The notes beneath the pieces were generated by a model. The model saw nothing but the letters and a program-made list of their open reading frames with translations, had not been told where the DNA came from and did no database searches. This document shows positions 52,070-62,096 of a DNA stretch of 64,000 nucleotides, piece by piece (the first letter of the stretch is position 1; every line of letters begins with the position of its first letter). The translations under genes and the position numbers were made by a program. Location: the NCBI GenBank assembly GCA_021234155.1, contig JAJEKV010000025.1, positions 3,871,773 through 3,935,772 of the forward strand. Direction: 5' to 3'. Source of the stretch: Isoetes taiwanensis (Eukaryota > Streptophyta > Lycopodiopsida > Isoetales > Isoetaceae).

Positions 52070-53615
52070 CGCCATTTTCAGTGGTGTTTCTTGGCCTCCA
52101 AGTTCTGAACATCCTATAAAAAGAACATTCATTCATCATATTATCCTATAGGAAGGTTGCAAATTACGGAAACACCGATGGAGAGCCTTCCACGGGGAGA
52201 CATGGGCGATGAGCCTTACCAATCAAGCAAGACCGGAACAACAAGCTAAAGTAATCCTTGAGCAAGAGTAAATATCATGCTAGATCATTAACTTACTAAC
52301 CGAATCGGGCATAACATAAATTAACGCTTTTATTTGGCACAATCGTCTTGTGAAGACTTGTGAAGATTGTTCTTCATAAAAGACATTAATCACATAAAGC
52401 ATTGGCCTTCCGACCAAGTTCAAGGACCACTTCAAACTCGGATCCGGTAAACTCTTCAGAAATGGGTACTCACAAATCATGGCATCGCCAAGGCAACCCG
52501 AGAAACAAAACTAGAACGAGCCACTTATAACGCATAATACCAATCGCTAAATGATCCGCAAGCCATCTAGCATGTTCTCGATATAGCAAAGAAGAGGCCC
52601 AACAATCTAGAACATGACCCACATAGCAAGCCGGGGAGGAGAATTAGATCCATATTCCGTGAGGCTTTCATACATAAAACCTCTTGCCAAAGTTCTAACG
52701 CCAGCAACCATATAAACATGGATGAATTTAATTCCAAATGCCTGTATTCACTCCATTAACATTCCCAAATTTTACAAACTAAAAGCATGTAAATAGGTTA
52801 ACTACCTCTTCATAATATCAACAACAATATTGCCCATCCCAAACGCCATTTTCAAAGGTGGTGTTTCTTGGCCTCCAAGTTCTAAACATCCTATAAAAGA
52901 ACATTCATTCATCATATTATCCTATAGGAAGGTTGCAAATTACGCGGAAACACCGATGGAGAGCCTTCCACAGAGACATGGGCGATGAGCCTTACCAACC
53001 GCAAGACCGACCCAACAACAGTTAAAGTAATCCTTGAGCAAGAGTAAATATCATGCTAGATCATTAACTTACTAACTGAACCGCATAACATAAATTAACG
53101 CTTTTATTTGGCAATAATCGTCTTGTGAAGACTTGTGAAGATTGTTCTTCATAAAAGACATTAACTCGCTACAAAAGGCATTGGCCTTCTCACCAAGTTC
53201 AAGGACCACTTCAAACTCGATCCGTAAAACTCGAAATGGGTACTCACAAATCATGGCATCAAGAAGGCAACCTGGAGAAACAAAACTAGAACGAGCCACT
53301 TATAACGCATAAATACCAATCGCTAAATGATCTCGCAAGCCATCTAGCATGTTCTCGATATAGCAAAGAAGAGGCCCAATGTAATCTAGAACATGACCAC
53401 ATAGCAAGCCGTGGAGGAGAATTAGATCCATATTCCGTGAGGCTTTCATACATAAAACCTCTTGCCAAAGTTCTAACGCCAGGCAACCATATAAACATGG
53501 ATGAATTTAATTCCAAATGCCTCAGATTCACTCCATTAACATTCAGCTACAAAACTAAAAGCATGTAAATAGGTTAACTACCTCTTCATAATATCAACAA
53601 CACCGCCCCATTCAT
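52070..53615 (-). repeat. 774-bp tandem duplication containing two exon-like blocks
   Basis: Copies start 'cgccattttca' at 52070 and 52844 and stay collinear to 'cataatatcaacaac' near 52830 and 53610. In the right copy the minus strand has acceptor TTTTGTAG at 53547-53550, an exon-like frame with GVRTLARGFMYESLTEYGSN, a second acceptor GTTTCTCCAG (53272) and a frame with FEVVLELGEKANAFCSELMS, ending at GTAAGTTAA. In the left copy the first acceptor region is altered and the frames are more broken. Family unknown. The reading could be duplicated exons or part of a mobile element. Confidence 0.75.
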
Positions 53616-54053
53616 CCCAAGCAAGAGTTACAACACATTGTTGATGATCCGAAGCGTATTCACTCATTTGCGCATTATCGTGAATCTTCAGGTAGCAAAG
53701 CAAAGATAATTTGCTATCATGATCCGGAAGCGTATGCACTCATTTGCGCATTGAATCTTTGTGTGCAAAGATAATTTCCTCATCATCCTTTTCTGAGTTC
53801 TACTTTTAATTCTGATTCCGACAATGGCACTAGTCTCGCAGATCTACCCGCTGATCATACTTATAGACTTTTGAATGCGAAAAATGAGTTTTCGTGCAAT
53901 ACCTACACCCAAGCACAAAATGTAGACGAAAACCCTAGATAGTTAAAGAGACAAATAATATTAGACAAATTTGAATAACATAAAATGAGTGCACTTGGCT
54001 CACACAAAAAGCAAATGTGAGATATTTGAGATTAACGTGAAGAAGATACTTAC

Positions 54054-54480
54054 CTCATCGCTTCGATGACACAAGGAGCTCAAGGAAGAAACCATGCCTG
54101 AATGACGTAAGCAAAACCGTGTATAGAGATCTATGTTTGGGACCAAAACATGCATATATAAAGATCCGCATTCTCCAAATATTTGCAACTTTACTTATTG
54201 CAGAAATATTTCGACAAGATTTGAGCCGGCACAAAAGAGAAATCCATCAAATTAAGAGAAGTTTTGGCAAAGCGGTCGTGAAGCACTCACGATTTTTTTG
54301 CTTGCTCTAAAGATCTTATATGCCCGAAATGAAACGGATCATAGATGCCATCTGCACAAACTCTAACCGAATCGATCACTAACAACAACTCGCCAAAATG
54401 ATCCTTTTGGTCGACAAGACACCAGCGCCATAGCGTAAAACGAAAAAGGAGAGGGCATCCATTTACCCGCCATATAATCG
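54054..54480 (-). pseudogene. Choline-phosphate cytidylyltransferase-like first exons
   Basis: 54291-54375 (minus) reads DSVRVCADGIYDPFHFGHIR then SLEQAKKS, the nucleotidyltransferase signature of CTP:phosphocholine cytidylyltransferase ([23 protein letters not shown] in the family), including the HxGH-type catalytic motif as HFGH. It ends at donor AAATC|GTGAGTG. A second short block, 54054-54097, has an acceptor (CATTCAG), ends SDE|GTAAGTA, and sits where the family has 'YLLVG..SDE'; its frame is disturbed. The enzyme makes CDP-choline in the Kennedy pathway. A start is possible at an ATG near 54472, but one base is out of frame. Substrate-binding and RTxGISTT exons were not found, so the gene looks partial. 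The YDP for YDL change is notable. Confidence 0.7.
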
Positions 54481-54589
54481 AAACTAGAACGAGGTCGTCG
54501 CGAATCGAATCGAAACTATGGCGACACAAAGAAATCGGAACCAAGGACTTCTAGTCGACATCTTCAAGTCTGAATGGTGCACCTTGACT

Positions 54590-54960
54590 TTAAATCAAGG
54601 GAAGAGATTAGAAGCCCCAATTCCAATGATCCGGATTAAAAAGCCCCAATTCTATCACCTTCCTTTTGCAACTTCCTATCCAAAATTGACTACCAAGATT
54701 TGACCTTCCCTTTTAACCAAGGCCCATATGAAAAGCCCCAAATAATTTTAATCGGGTCTAGATAAAATGCCCCAATTTCAAGGGCCCAGTTAAAAGCCCC
54801 AAATAAGGGGGGATGCTTGGGGTGTTACGAGGTGGCACCGTCTGGACCGTCCATCTCAGAGATGGACGGCCGAGATCAATCTCTACCAAAATTTTGTGGC
54901 ATCAATCTCTACACCATTTGGGACTCTACATCATTTGTGGCACTCAATATAATTGTATAT
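54590..54960 (+). mobile_element. Hairpin element family, copy 3
   Basis: Contains repeated 'aagccccaa' and 'aaaatgccccaattt' motifs, then 'ggggggatgcttggggtg', 'gtggcaccgtctggacc' and the near-perfect palindrome 'ccgtccatctcagagatgga' at about 54846-54869. Collinear with the reverse complement of 39145-39510. It lies directly upstream of the cytidylyltransferase-like exon and may have contributed its 5' flank. Confidence 0.6.
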
Positions 54961-55126
54961 ATATAAGGATATTCTTGGTGTTTGAACTTGTAATAGTGTT
55001 GAATGGATGTTTCTTCATTTCTCGATGTTAGGTGGAAGATTTTCCCATTTTCTTTCTGCTTTAGTTAGGGCAACTACCATTAACATTATTAACATAAACC
55101 ATTGCATTTAACACATTTAAATTAAA

Positions 55127-55444
55127 ATCCCCCTTAAACCCCCTTTGTTTTAGGTGCATATTCACACGGGGGGTTACGTAGGGCAGCGAGAGCCCCAAAA
55201 ATATATTTACAATACATGTACAAAATTAACACCATTAAGTACATTCTCCCAAACCTTATAGTATTTTGCAAACCTTAATATACAGTATACAAAAACTTGT
55301 ACATGCATACCCCATAAACGAGGATCGCTATGTACGGTCCAAATCTTGGAATAAAGGGTAAATATGCCCATCCGACAGCTCTCGTTTCCCGGAGTAACCC
55401 CCCGTGTGAATATGCACCCAAACCAAAGGGGGTTTAAGGGGGAT
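55127..55444. mobile_element. MITE with ~65-bp terminal inverted repeats
   Basis: The left end 'atcccccttaaacccccttt' continuing through 'gtgcatattcacacgggggg' is matched, reverse-complemented, by the right end, which finishes 'caaagggggtttaaggggga'. About 65 bp pair with few mismatches. Internal length is about 190 bp with no coding. I could not fix a target-site duplication, so the superfamily is open. Confidence 0.85.
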
Positions 55445-56160
55445 GAGGAAAGATAAACTTCAAAAAAATTTTGTATGAAATTTTGACGATAAATATATTG
55501 TAACTTTCAGTTAGTATAGGTGGTTAAAAAAAATTGTTCAAAAAGGTCAAAATCTAGGTCAAGACCCATTTTCCGATCGGACCGCACCAATCGCATTTTC
55601 GAGAGTCTCGGAAAGGCCATTTGCTTACCAAATATTGTGCACTGGCTTTAATGCACATTCCTGTGATACTATTGATCTGTTGAGATGGCCGCTTCAACTA
55701 CGCTTCCAAATAGCCGATGTCCAGGACATTAAAGGCACATATGCATTGAAATGGCGATTTTTTGATGCATGAAGAAAGCACTTTCAAAAGAACAATTTGA
55801 TTTTGGTTGTGTTATGCATTAGGTATAAATCCTGATTCTTTACTTATTCCTCCCTATCTGATTCTTTTGGAGCTTTAGATTCAGTTTGCAAGCATATCGT
55901 ACAAAGGTCTTCCAACTATTTCGATAATATCAAAAATTGCTTAATCACAAAAATTGGTTTGCATCTGCTATGCTCTTAACATAGCATGGTAGGCACATAT
56001 CTAGATACTGTAATTATAATGCACTCAATTCATCAATTGGATTTTCTGAAGTAGCACGTCTAGAGCCATGAGGTGGTGCATAGTGCACAGATCCCTCTGA
56101 ATCTTCCTCTTGTGGGCTGCGCACAACTGGAGAACTTGGATGGACCATGTTGAAACCAAA
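55445..56160. other. Spacer, nothing recognised
   Basis: AT-rich sequence between two element clusters with no motif or element end seen. Confidence 0.5.
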
Positions 56161-56162
56161 TC

Positions 56163-56666
56163 TACTGTCAATTCAAATCAGAATAGAATGAGAATGAGAA
56201 TGAGAATGGTTTTTTATCGTCCACTGAGGGGTAAAAGCATGCTACGGTGTACCACTTTTGGAACCCTCAAAAGTACCCACACTGGGTACTTTTAAAAATG
56301 ATACTTTCTGGTTTTTCTTTCCATTAAAATCAATCGAAAGTTTTTGAATTGAAGGTCAATAACATGTCAATCTATAGTACTACAGGATAACAATACTATT
56401 AGAGACTAAAATAAATGAATTAACTCTCAAACTTATTATTTATTGCGACATTATGCAAGTTCCCAGTACCCAGTGTTGGGTACTTTTCTGGGTAGTTTTG
56501 CACTCCCTAAAAAGTACTTTAGATGGTACACCCTAGCATGCTTTCACCCTGAGACCAATCGGCCTATGGGACCCAGAAGGAGCGCAGCAAACTTATTACT
56601 GCCCGGGTTAAAAAACCCTCGCCCCGAAGGGTTTTCAAGGGAAAAATTGTGGCAGTAATAAGAATG
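56163..56666 (-). mobile_element. Retroposon-like family copy with GAATGA tail, split by a MITE
   Basis: Read on the minus strand, the element begins in a hairpin (arms 56592-56603 and 56651-56662, CTTATTACTGCC with its complement, plus an inner AAACCCT/AGGGTTT stem). It continues 'tttgctgcgctcc', 'tgggtcccataggccgattgg', then 'ggacgataaaaaa', and ends in (CATTCT)n. The same order occurs uninterrupted at 58851-58992. A hexanucleotide tail after an A-rich run is typical of a SINE-like retroposon, but no tRNA or 5S head is visible. The copy is interrupted at 56229-56549. Confidence 0.6.
56229..56549. mobile_element. Nested MITE with TIRs and TGAG target duplication
   Basis: Ends 'gggtaaaagcatgcta' (left) and 'tagcatgctttcaccc' (right) are inverted repeats that extend to 'ggtgtacca'. 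TGAG flanks both sides (56225-56228 and 56550-56553). The uninterrupted sister copy at 58851 has a single GAG at this point ('tccattgaggccaatcgg'), which confirms insertion. Internal 'gtacccac' and 'gggtactttt' motifs form further inverted repeats. 321 bp, non-coding. Confidence 0.85.
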
Positions 56667-56695
56667 CTGTCAAATTGTACAAGTATACATCATCA

Positions 56696-56745
56696 TGAAT
56701 AGAATAGAATAGAATAGAATAGGTTTTTTAGCGTCCACGGGGGGA
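56696..56745 (-). repeat. Tail-only fragment of the retroposon-like family
   Basis: (GAATA)n followed by 'ggttttttagcgtccacg' repeats the tail junction of the copies at 56190 and 58870 ('ttttttatcgtcca') but lacks the rest. It looks like a severely truncated insertion. Confidence 0.55.
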
Positions 56746-57265
56746 ATGATTTGCTCCAATGGTGTAATCCCGGTAGGACCTCCATTCATGATGATAGCTT
56801 GGAGCAGGAAATCATCATGTATCTGTGTGGAAATGATAGAAACGATTCCCTCAACCAGATTCTAAGTAAATAAAAAGAAAAAATGGATGATAATATTCAA
56901 CGGAACTAAGATTAGAAGGAGATGGATGGGATAGGCATAGAAAATCAAAATGTAAAGATTAAAGAAGGTTTGGGCAAATAGATAAATTCAAAAAATAGAT
57001 GAATGGCAAATAGGAAAGGAACGAGTACAAGAAATATCTGTGCTCTTTAGTTTTAGGCTCTATGATGCCTTATTTTTTAAATTCCATATTTATGTAATGC
57101 CTAATTGAATTTATTTGGGTTCGATTCCCAAAAGGCAATCAAGAAATTCAAACAGGATTTTTGAATATCTCGAATCAGGATGACCTATTCTTAAGTTTAA
57201 CGCATTGTTTCTTTAAAACTACAATAAAAAAAACCTGTCTTATTTACAAAAACAGCACGTGGTTG

Positions 57266-57669
57266 CACTACAACTAGGAAAAATAACATGTGGACAATTG
57301 AAGGAAAACTATGCCAGAAAAACTTACATACAAAACCATGTGTTGTTTTTGGGTGAAGACCACACTGGCAAACCATGTGTTATGCATTGTTTTTGGGTGA
57401 TAATCACACTTAAAAACCATGCGTTGTTTTTGTTTTGAGTAAAAATCACACATAAAATTTAGGCATACAATAAAAAAAATTACACGTTGTTTTTGTCTAA
57501 AAAACATTCATGAAAACTATGTGTCCTTTTTGTGTGAAAAACCAGACACAAAATTTACACGTTGTTTCTAACATTTTCGGAACAATACTACGCATGGTCT
57601 TTAGGTGTTGTTTTTCTGCAAAAAAGATGGCAAAAAGCTACACGTAGAGCCAATTTTGGGGTTGTAGTG
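57266..57669. mobile_element. Small CACTA-type (En/Spm) non-autonomous element
   Basis: Left end CACTACAAC and right end GTTGTAGTG are perfect inverted repeats starting with the CACTA signature. Inside are repeated subterminal-like motifs ('accatgtgttgtttttgggt' and variants at about 57334, 57378, 57416, 57480 and 57558), as expected for transposase-binding arrays. Flanks are TTG and TTT, one mismatch from the 3-bp duplication the superfamily makes. No transposase is encoded. Confidence 0.6.
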
Positions 57670-57829
57670 TTTCTTCTACCATGCGCTTGAATTTTTTAAT
57701 CTTGCGATATGCGTGAGCACTATGAGAGGGAGAGGCATTCATGGAAGAGATTTGAAGTTAGAGGCCCACAAGTTCTGTATCATCAATGATTTTTTGCTTA
57801 ATGAAATTCTGCAACTGCTTTTCCAAGGA

Positions 57830-58760
57830 TTTGACCTGTATATGGGCAGCAGTTACCAGGCCTTCCAGGTGACACACTTTTGAGTTTGAAACTCTTCTTG
57901 AAGACTTCAATAGAGTGCCAAGGTATCCTAAAGGAGCTAATCCTTGGCCATCAGCTGTTCTGTGAGAGTGTGTACCTGAGCCTTTAATGAAGCATAGATA
58001 GCTTCCAATTGAGCCCTGGCCTCCTGAGCCCTTTTTTATTCATCGTGGGTGGCTAGAATGGTGCTATGTTTTTCTTGAAGCTGCTATTAGAGATTATTTT
58101 TCTATGGAGTTCCTTCTTGAGAGCATCAGAGGAATCAAGATAGTCTTTGATTCATTGAATACAGCCATCAACCTATTGCTCGTACTCATACAGAGCTTGC
58201 CGAGAAGGTTGGGGAGGCTGCTAATGAGCTTCATGAGGTATGGAAACATGATAGTGTTGTTTAGGATCTGATGGAGTAGCCTTTGCTGAATGATGTGATG
58301 AAGAGATGGCAAGGGGGGATTTCTTCCTGAATAACATTGATGTGCTGTTGCTGGAAGGTTTCGTCCATAAGGTCTCGGATGGTGTTTATCTTTGAGGGAA
58401 CTTTACTGGAGGTATGAGACATGGACGTGCTTTAATAGGTAGAGAAAGTGCTGGGAACTGGAAGACATTAATTGATAAGGGCCTGAAAATGGGCATCCAT
58501 TGCAGAATTAGGGCCAAAACCAGGTGCTTTCCGAAGACGATCTGGTTCCTCAAATATACGATGCATTAAGAGTTGAGACCAATCAATAGGCTGATCAGAA
58601 TGAGTAGCGGCAATAGCAGTATTGAAAGAATATTTTGTTGATTGAGTATTCTTGACAGAATGGCCGAAAAACTTTCTCCACAAAAACGTGGCAAAAGATT
58701 CATGATGCTTGGCAAAATTCGTGAGTTTTGTGGAGGTAGCAGAGTAAGAGATATCCATAT
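57830..58760 (-). pseudogene. Broken coiled-coil protein gene, probably element-associated
   Basis: The minus strand is protein-like over 900 bp with internal stops and shifts. Upstream part: MDISYSATSTKLTNFAKHHE, HSDQPIDWSQLLMHRIFEEP, FGPNSAMDAHFQALIN. Downstream part: DYLDSSDALKKELHRKI, then KRAQEARAQLEAIYASLKAQ and VHTLTEQLMAKD, a clear heptad coiled coil. A globular N-terminal part followed by a coiled coil is common in gag-like or accessory proteins of plant elements. I cannot name the family. It adjoins the LTR at 59142 and may be the host sequence that the LTR element entered. Confidence 0.45.
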
Positions 58761-58850
58761 ATGGAGAGACATCGAAGTCCTGTAAGTCTGACCATCCCGA
58801 GGAATGTGGGATGTTGACAAGGTGAAAGACCTTGGAGATAAATGCCTGAT

Positions 58851-58992
58851 TAATAAGAATAAGAATGAGAATGAGAATGATTTTTTATCGTCCATTGAGG
58901 CCAATCGGCCTATGGGACCCATAAGGAGCGCAGCAAACTTATTACTGTCAAGTGTATATATACATGTCAAGTGTGTGGTAGTAATAAGAATG
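58851..58992 (-). mobile_element. Retroposon-like family copy, uninterrupted
   Basis: Same family as 56163-56666: (GAATGA)n then 'ttttttatcgtccattgagg', 'ccaatcggcctatgggaccc', 'aaggagcgcagcaaactt'. The terminal hairpin is remodelled (arms 58938-58949 and 58978-58988), with 'tatatata' and 'catgtcaagtgtgtgg' in the loop. 'taataagaatgag'-like sequence is present at both ends, consistent with a target-site duplication that blends into the tail. It is inserted in protein-like minus-strand sequence. Confidence 0.65.
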
Positions 58993-59141
58993 AGAGACCA
59001 TCCAGAAAGGTTTGATAACCCGTGGAAGTACTGACCAGATTGACGACAAACTGCCGCAGTTGCCCAGGATTGGGAACTGGAAGTTCCTGATCTGCAAAAT
59101 GGTTGTTTGGGGTCCGCCTCGATCGCCCCGAGGGACAGATC

Positions 59142-59705
59142 TGTGAGATCCTTGAAGTCCGGCGAGGCAAATCCTCGAGACACTCTTGTCACGCTGATTT
59201 TTGCTAATGAAGAGGAAAGAACAAGAAAAACTTCGATATAAACAAAGAATTGCAATACACAATGAAACACACAAGACACTTGTGGAGAACACGCAATCCA
59301 TTGATCAAAACAAGTGTACAATGAAGGCTCAAAAGAGCGATTAACAAAGCGACAAAGATGTATGCGCTTCTGTGGTGACACAAGAACACTATGAACCCTT
59401 TTTTTGAAGGAGCAAAAATGCTACAATATATAGGAACACGCGGGTGGCCCTCTTCGCCTGAATCTGATCCTCATCATGACAACGCGTGCTCCACTACTTG
59501 GGCACTCGAACAGAATGAAGCCGTCCACGTCCGTGCTATGGAACAAGTAGTGGCCCGCCGTGGGTCCTACCTTTGGGTCTTCGCTTCTTGGAGGAGCTTT
59601 GACCAGCTGTATGCTTTGTAGATCCCTCTTCTTGGACACACGGTGGGGCCCTCGCCCTCATGCAAAGAAGTATAGACTGCAGGTTCCGCTGCACGTGGGC
59701 TAACA
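59142..59705 (-). mobile_element. 3' LTR of a minus-strand Ty3/gypsy element
   Basis: On the minus strand it begins TGTTAGCCCACGTG and ends GGATCTCACA, giving TGT...ACA ends. It is preceded by a short polypurine tract (GTAGGGGAG). Inside, CCTATATATTGTAG is a likely TATA region. The partner 5' LTR would be right of the window, so identity of the pair and the target-site duplication cannot be checked. Length is 564 bp. Confidence 0.6.
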
Positions 59706-59716
59706 CTCCCCTACCA
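59706..59716 (-). other. Polypurine tract
   Basis: GTAGGGGAG on the minus strand directly precedes the LTR start TGTTAG, the expected site for plus-strand DNA priming. Confidence 0.55.
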
Positions 59717-59806
59717 AACTACACTTATTGGCTAGAAAAAGGGGCATGAATTCGGGGTGGGAATCCTCGATTCCTCTTCGATCTTGAACATAGAGATGAG
59801 GGAGGC

Positions 59807-60684
59807 TCAGCTTACTGTATTCACCGAGTGTTGTTCGCTCTTTTCCGTTTTGCTTGAGTCCCGGATGCCAAACATTCTACCGCTCCTATGAGAAAGCCTT
59901 CGAAAATCATGTTCTCCAAATATGGCGTGGATCTCGGATGGAAGATTTGTGATCTCCATGTATAAGACAAGGTCCAACCCTAACTTTCCAAAGATTTGCA
60001 TTGGGGTTGCAAAAATGGATCCCGCACTTGCGTTTACGCATACTACGGAGTATGGTCATGAGTCTTTGCAATCGCTTGCCAAATACAGATGGATCAGCTG
60101 AAGTTTTGGCCTTGGCAAGGAAGGTTACAAGACCAGAAATTGCATGCAGGCGGCCTTCCACTGAACACGCATTGGGCATGTATATCCAGGTTGTTGGTGT
60201 TGTCCAAAGTTTCATCCTCACGCCATTTTGCGTCTGGGATGAAGCGTGGGTCCCAACGTTTGTCTGCCGAATTGCCGGGTGTCCAATCTCATGTTCTTTG
60301 ACTTGATGGTCGAATTCTTGTCTCCATCTTTGGGAATTGACCTTGATCGAGGTGGGCATCCAAAGCTTGCTAGTGTACTCGGTTGTTTGGGGGTTGGTGC
60401 GGTCATCCCGCATCCTGCTCTTGAATTCCAATAATATCTTCTCGGTGTAGCTGTTTGGTAACCTGTCTCCCATGCCTTTGGAATGTACATGTGTTCCACA
60501 GTCTGAGGTCCCACTCATCAGGGAGGACGTTCTGTTTCAGCTCCGTGTGCAGACTGTGCAAGGAAGCATAATGTTGTAAGAACAACTGTGCAAGGTCAAG
60601 TTCTTGTTCAGAGTTGTATAGTGTCTGAAGGAGCGTGCCAAGTTCAGCTAGCCATAGCTCCACTTCTTTCTGTAGAAGAGGCAT
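59807..60684 (-). CDS. Unmatched coding-like segment between integrase and LTR
   Basis: About 880 bp with successive open frames on the minus strand: 60684-60403 (ELDLAQLFLQHYASLHSLHT), 60518-59907 (203 codons) and 60001-59807 (LYMEITNLPSEIHAIFGEHD, ending NTVS-stop). The frames probably form one sequence joined by indels. It contains none of the integrase D-E motifs, no zinc finger and no chromodomain signature I can see, and no clear membrane segment. It may be an accessory ORF, a diverged integrase C-terminus or captured host sequence. Confidence 0.4.
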
Positions 60685-60759
60685 GTATTACGAGGTAAAT
60701 TTTTTTTCTGAAAATTTTGTGTCTTGGAGGTACTTGTTCTTCTTGGTCAAAAGAACCTT

Positions 60760-61200
60760 AGGCTGTACTAGCGGTAGTGTTGTTGTCGAGGTAGAGCACA
60801 CGCTTGACCCATTTTGGTTGCATAGTCCGTGAAGACTAGAATGTAGCGTGCCCTAGTGTTGATTGCGTGGGTCCATGGGACCAACAAAATCCATACCCCA
60901 TTTGGCAAAGGGAGAGGCGTGGCTATTGGCGTGAGCGGCAGAGCGTCACGGCGGTGGGTCTACTAAGCCTCGACAAACATCACACGTGCGTGTGTATTTG
61001 TGAGCATCTTTGAAAAGCGTGGGCCAGTAATACCCAGCAAGGAGGAGTTTCCTTGCTGTGTTGTCTCCGCTGAAATGACCACTGCCAAGTCCTTCGTGGG
61101 CTTGTTTGACTAGATCAGGGACTTCGTGAGGAAGAACACATCGTTCGACACATTGTCTTTTGCCACATTTATAGAGATGGCCAAAACCATCGTATAATCT
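60760..61200 (-). pseudogene. Integrase: zinc-binding domain and start of catalytic core
   Basis: Minus strand: HEGLGSGHFSGDNTARKLLL with AGYYWP (61101-61022), then RTCDVCRG (60990-60967), together the HHCC zinc-binding domain. KWGMDFVGPM (60905-60873) holds the first catalytic aspartate, and ARYILVFTDYATKWV (60845-60805) the next core strand. Homology then fades at about 60760. The second aspartate (usually SDNG..F) and the glutamate motifs are not seen, so the core appears cut or replaced. Confidence 0.75.
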
Positions 61201-61223
61201 CGCATTAGCGAAGGAATTGTTGT

Positions 61224-62066
61224 TTATCTTGAAGTTGTCTTTACGGAGAGAGCGGGGTCACTTGACGGAGTGCTTGGTGAGGAGAAAAGCGTTGATAGTC
61301 GTGGTACCAATGAGGCGTGGCGGACTGGAACAGTTGAGCATCCGGGAAGGGCATCGTGAACTCCTTCCGAGGGATCATCCGTGTGTATGCGTGAAAGATA
61401 GTCTGGGACCGTGAGCGCCAGTCCGCTTGTGAATAATTTCAAAAGGGCAAACTCTTGCAATATCAATATCCATCGAGCAATTCGCCCGTGGGGTTTGGCT
61501 TATTGATTAAATATAGAAGAGCTTGATGATCCACATAAAAGCGGGTTTGACTACCAAGAAGATAGTGTCGAAAGCGTTGTACACAAAAAGATAAGGCCAA
61601 GGGCTTCCTTTCCCGTGGCGAATAGTTGCGCCAGCAGATTGAGTTTTCTCACGGGCGTGTCGATGGGCTTGTCCCGATTTGGTGCATACTCTTGAGCTAG
61701 AATGTACCCAATCGCAAAGCCCTCAAACATCAACATGGACATGAAATGGTTTGTCCCATTGAGGTGGTACTAGCACGGGGGCTTCGTTTTGACTTTGAGT
61801 TCTTTAAAAGCTTGATTTGCATCGGATGTCCAAGTCCATGTGTATGGATTTCCGGTCGGTTTATGAATTGGATCGGCATCGGTGCCAATTCTCGGAATAA
61901 AGGTGGCATAGAAGTTGACTTTGCCAAAAAGGAACGTGTGTCCCTGATGTTCGTTTGAGTGGATATGCTCGATGACACAGCTGATTTTGGGCGGTCCGAT
62001 TGTAATGCCGCGTGTCGACTCACGACATGTCCTAGAAGTACACCCCAGGTGACAATGAAGGTGCAC
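61224..62066 (-). pseudogene. RNase H and connection domains
   Basis: 62066-61770 includes GKVNFYATFIPRIGTDADPI, the conserved NFYR.FIP..A..PL connection segment, followed by aromatic W and F..LK. 61742-61551 reads EGFAIGYILAQEYAPNRDKP then PVRKLNLLAQ, matching the RNase H start (aiGavL.Q) and its later SR.L motif. 61466-61380 has VPDYLSRI, the usual (A)DALSR end of the region. Frames change at least twice. Confidence 0.75.
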
Positions 62067-62096
62067 TTTTCCGGATTGAGGCTAATTCCAGATTCA

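Noticed and set aside
58566-59381. 271-codon minus-strand frame as a single real protein
   Set aside because: It runs through the LTR end, then a retroposon insertion, then a different frame of the coiled-coil gene. The continuity is accidental.
60001-60434. Plus-strand frames (up to 101 codons) opposite the gypsy element
   Set aside because: They are antisense shadows of the minus-strand coding-like segment and have no motif.
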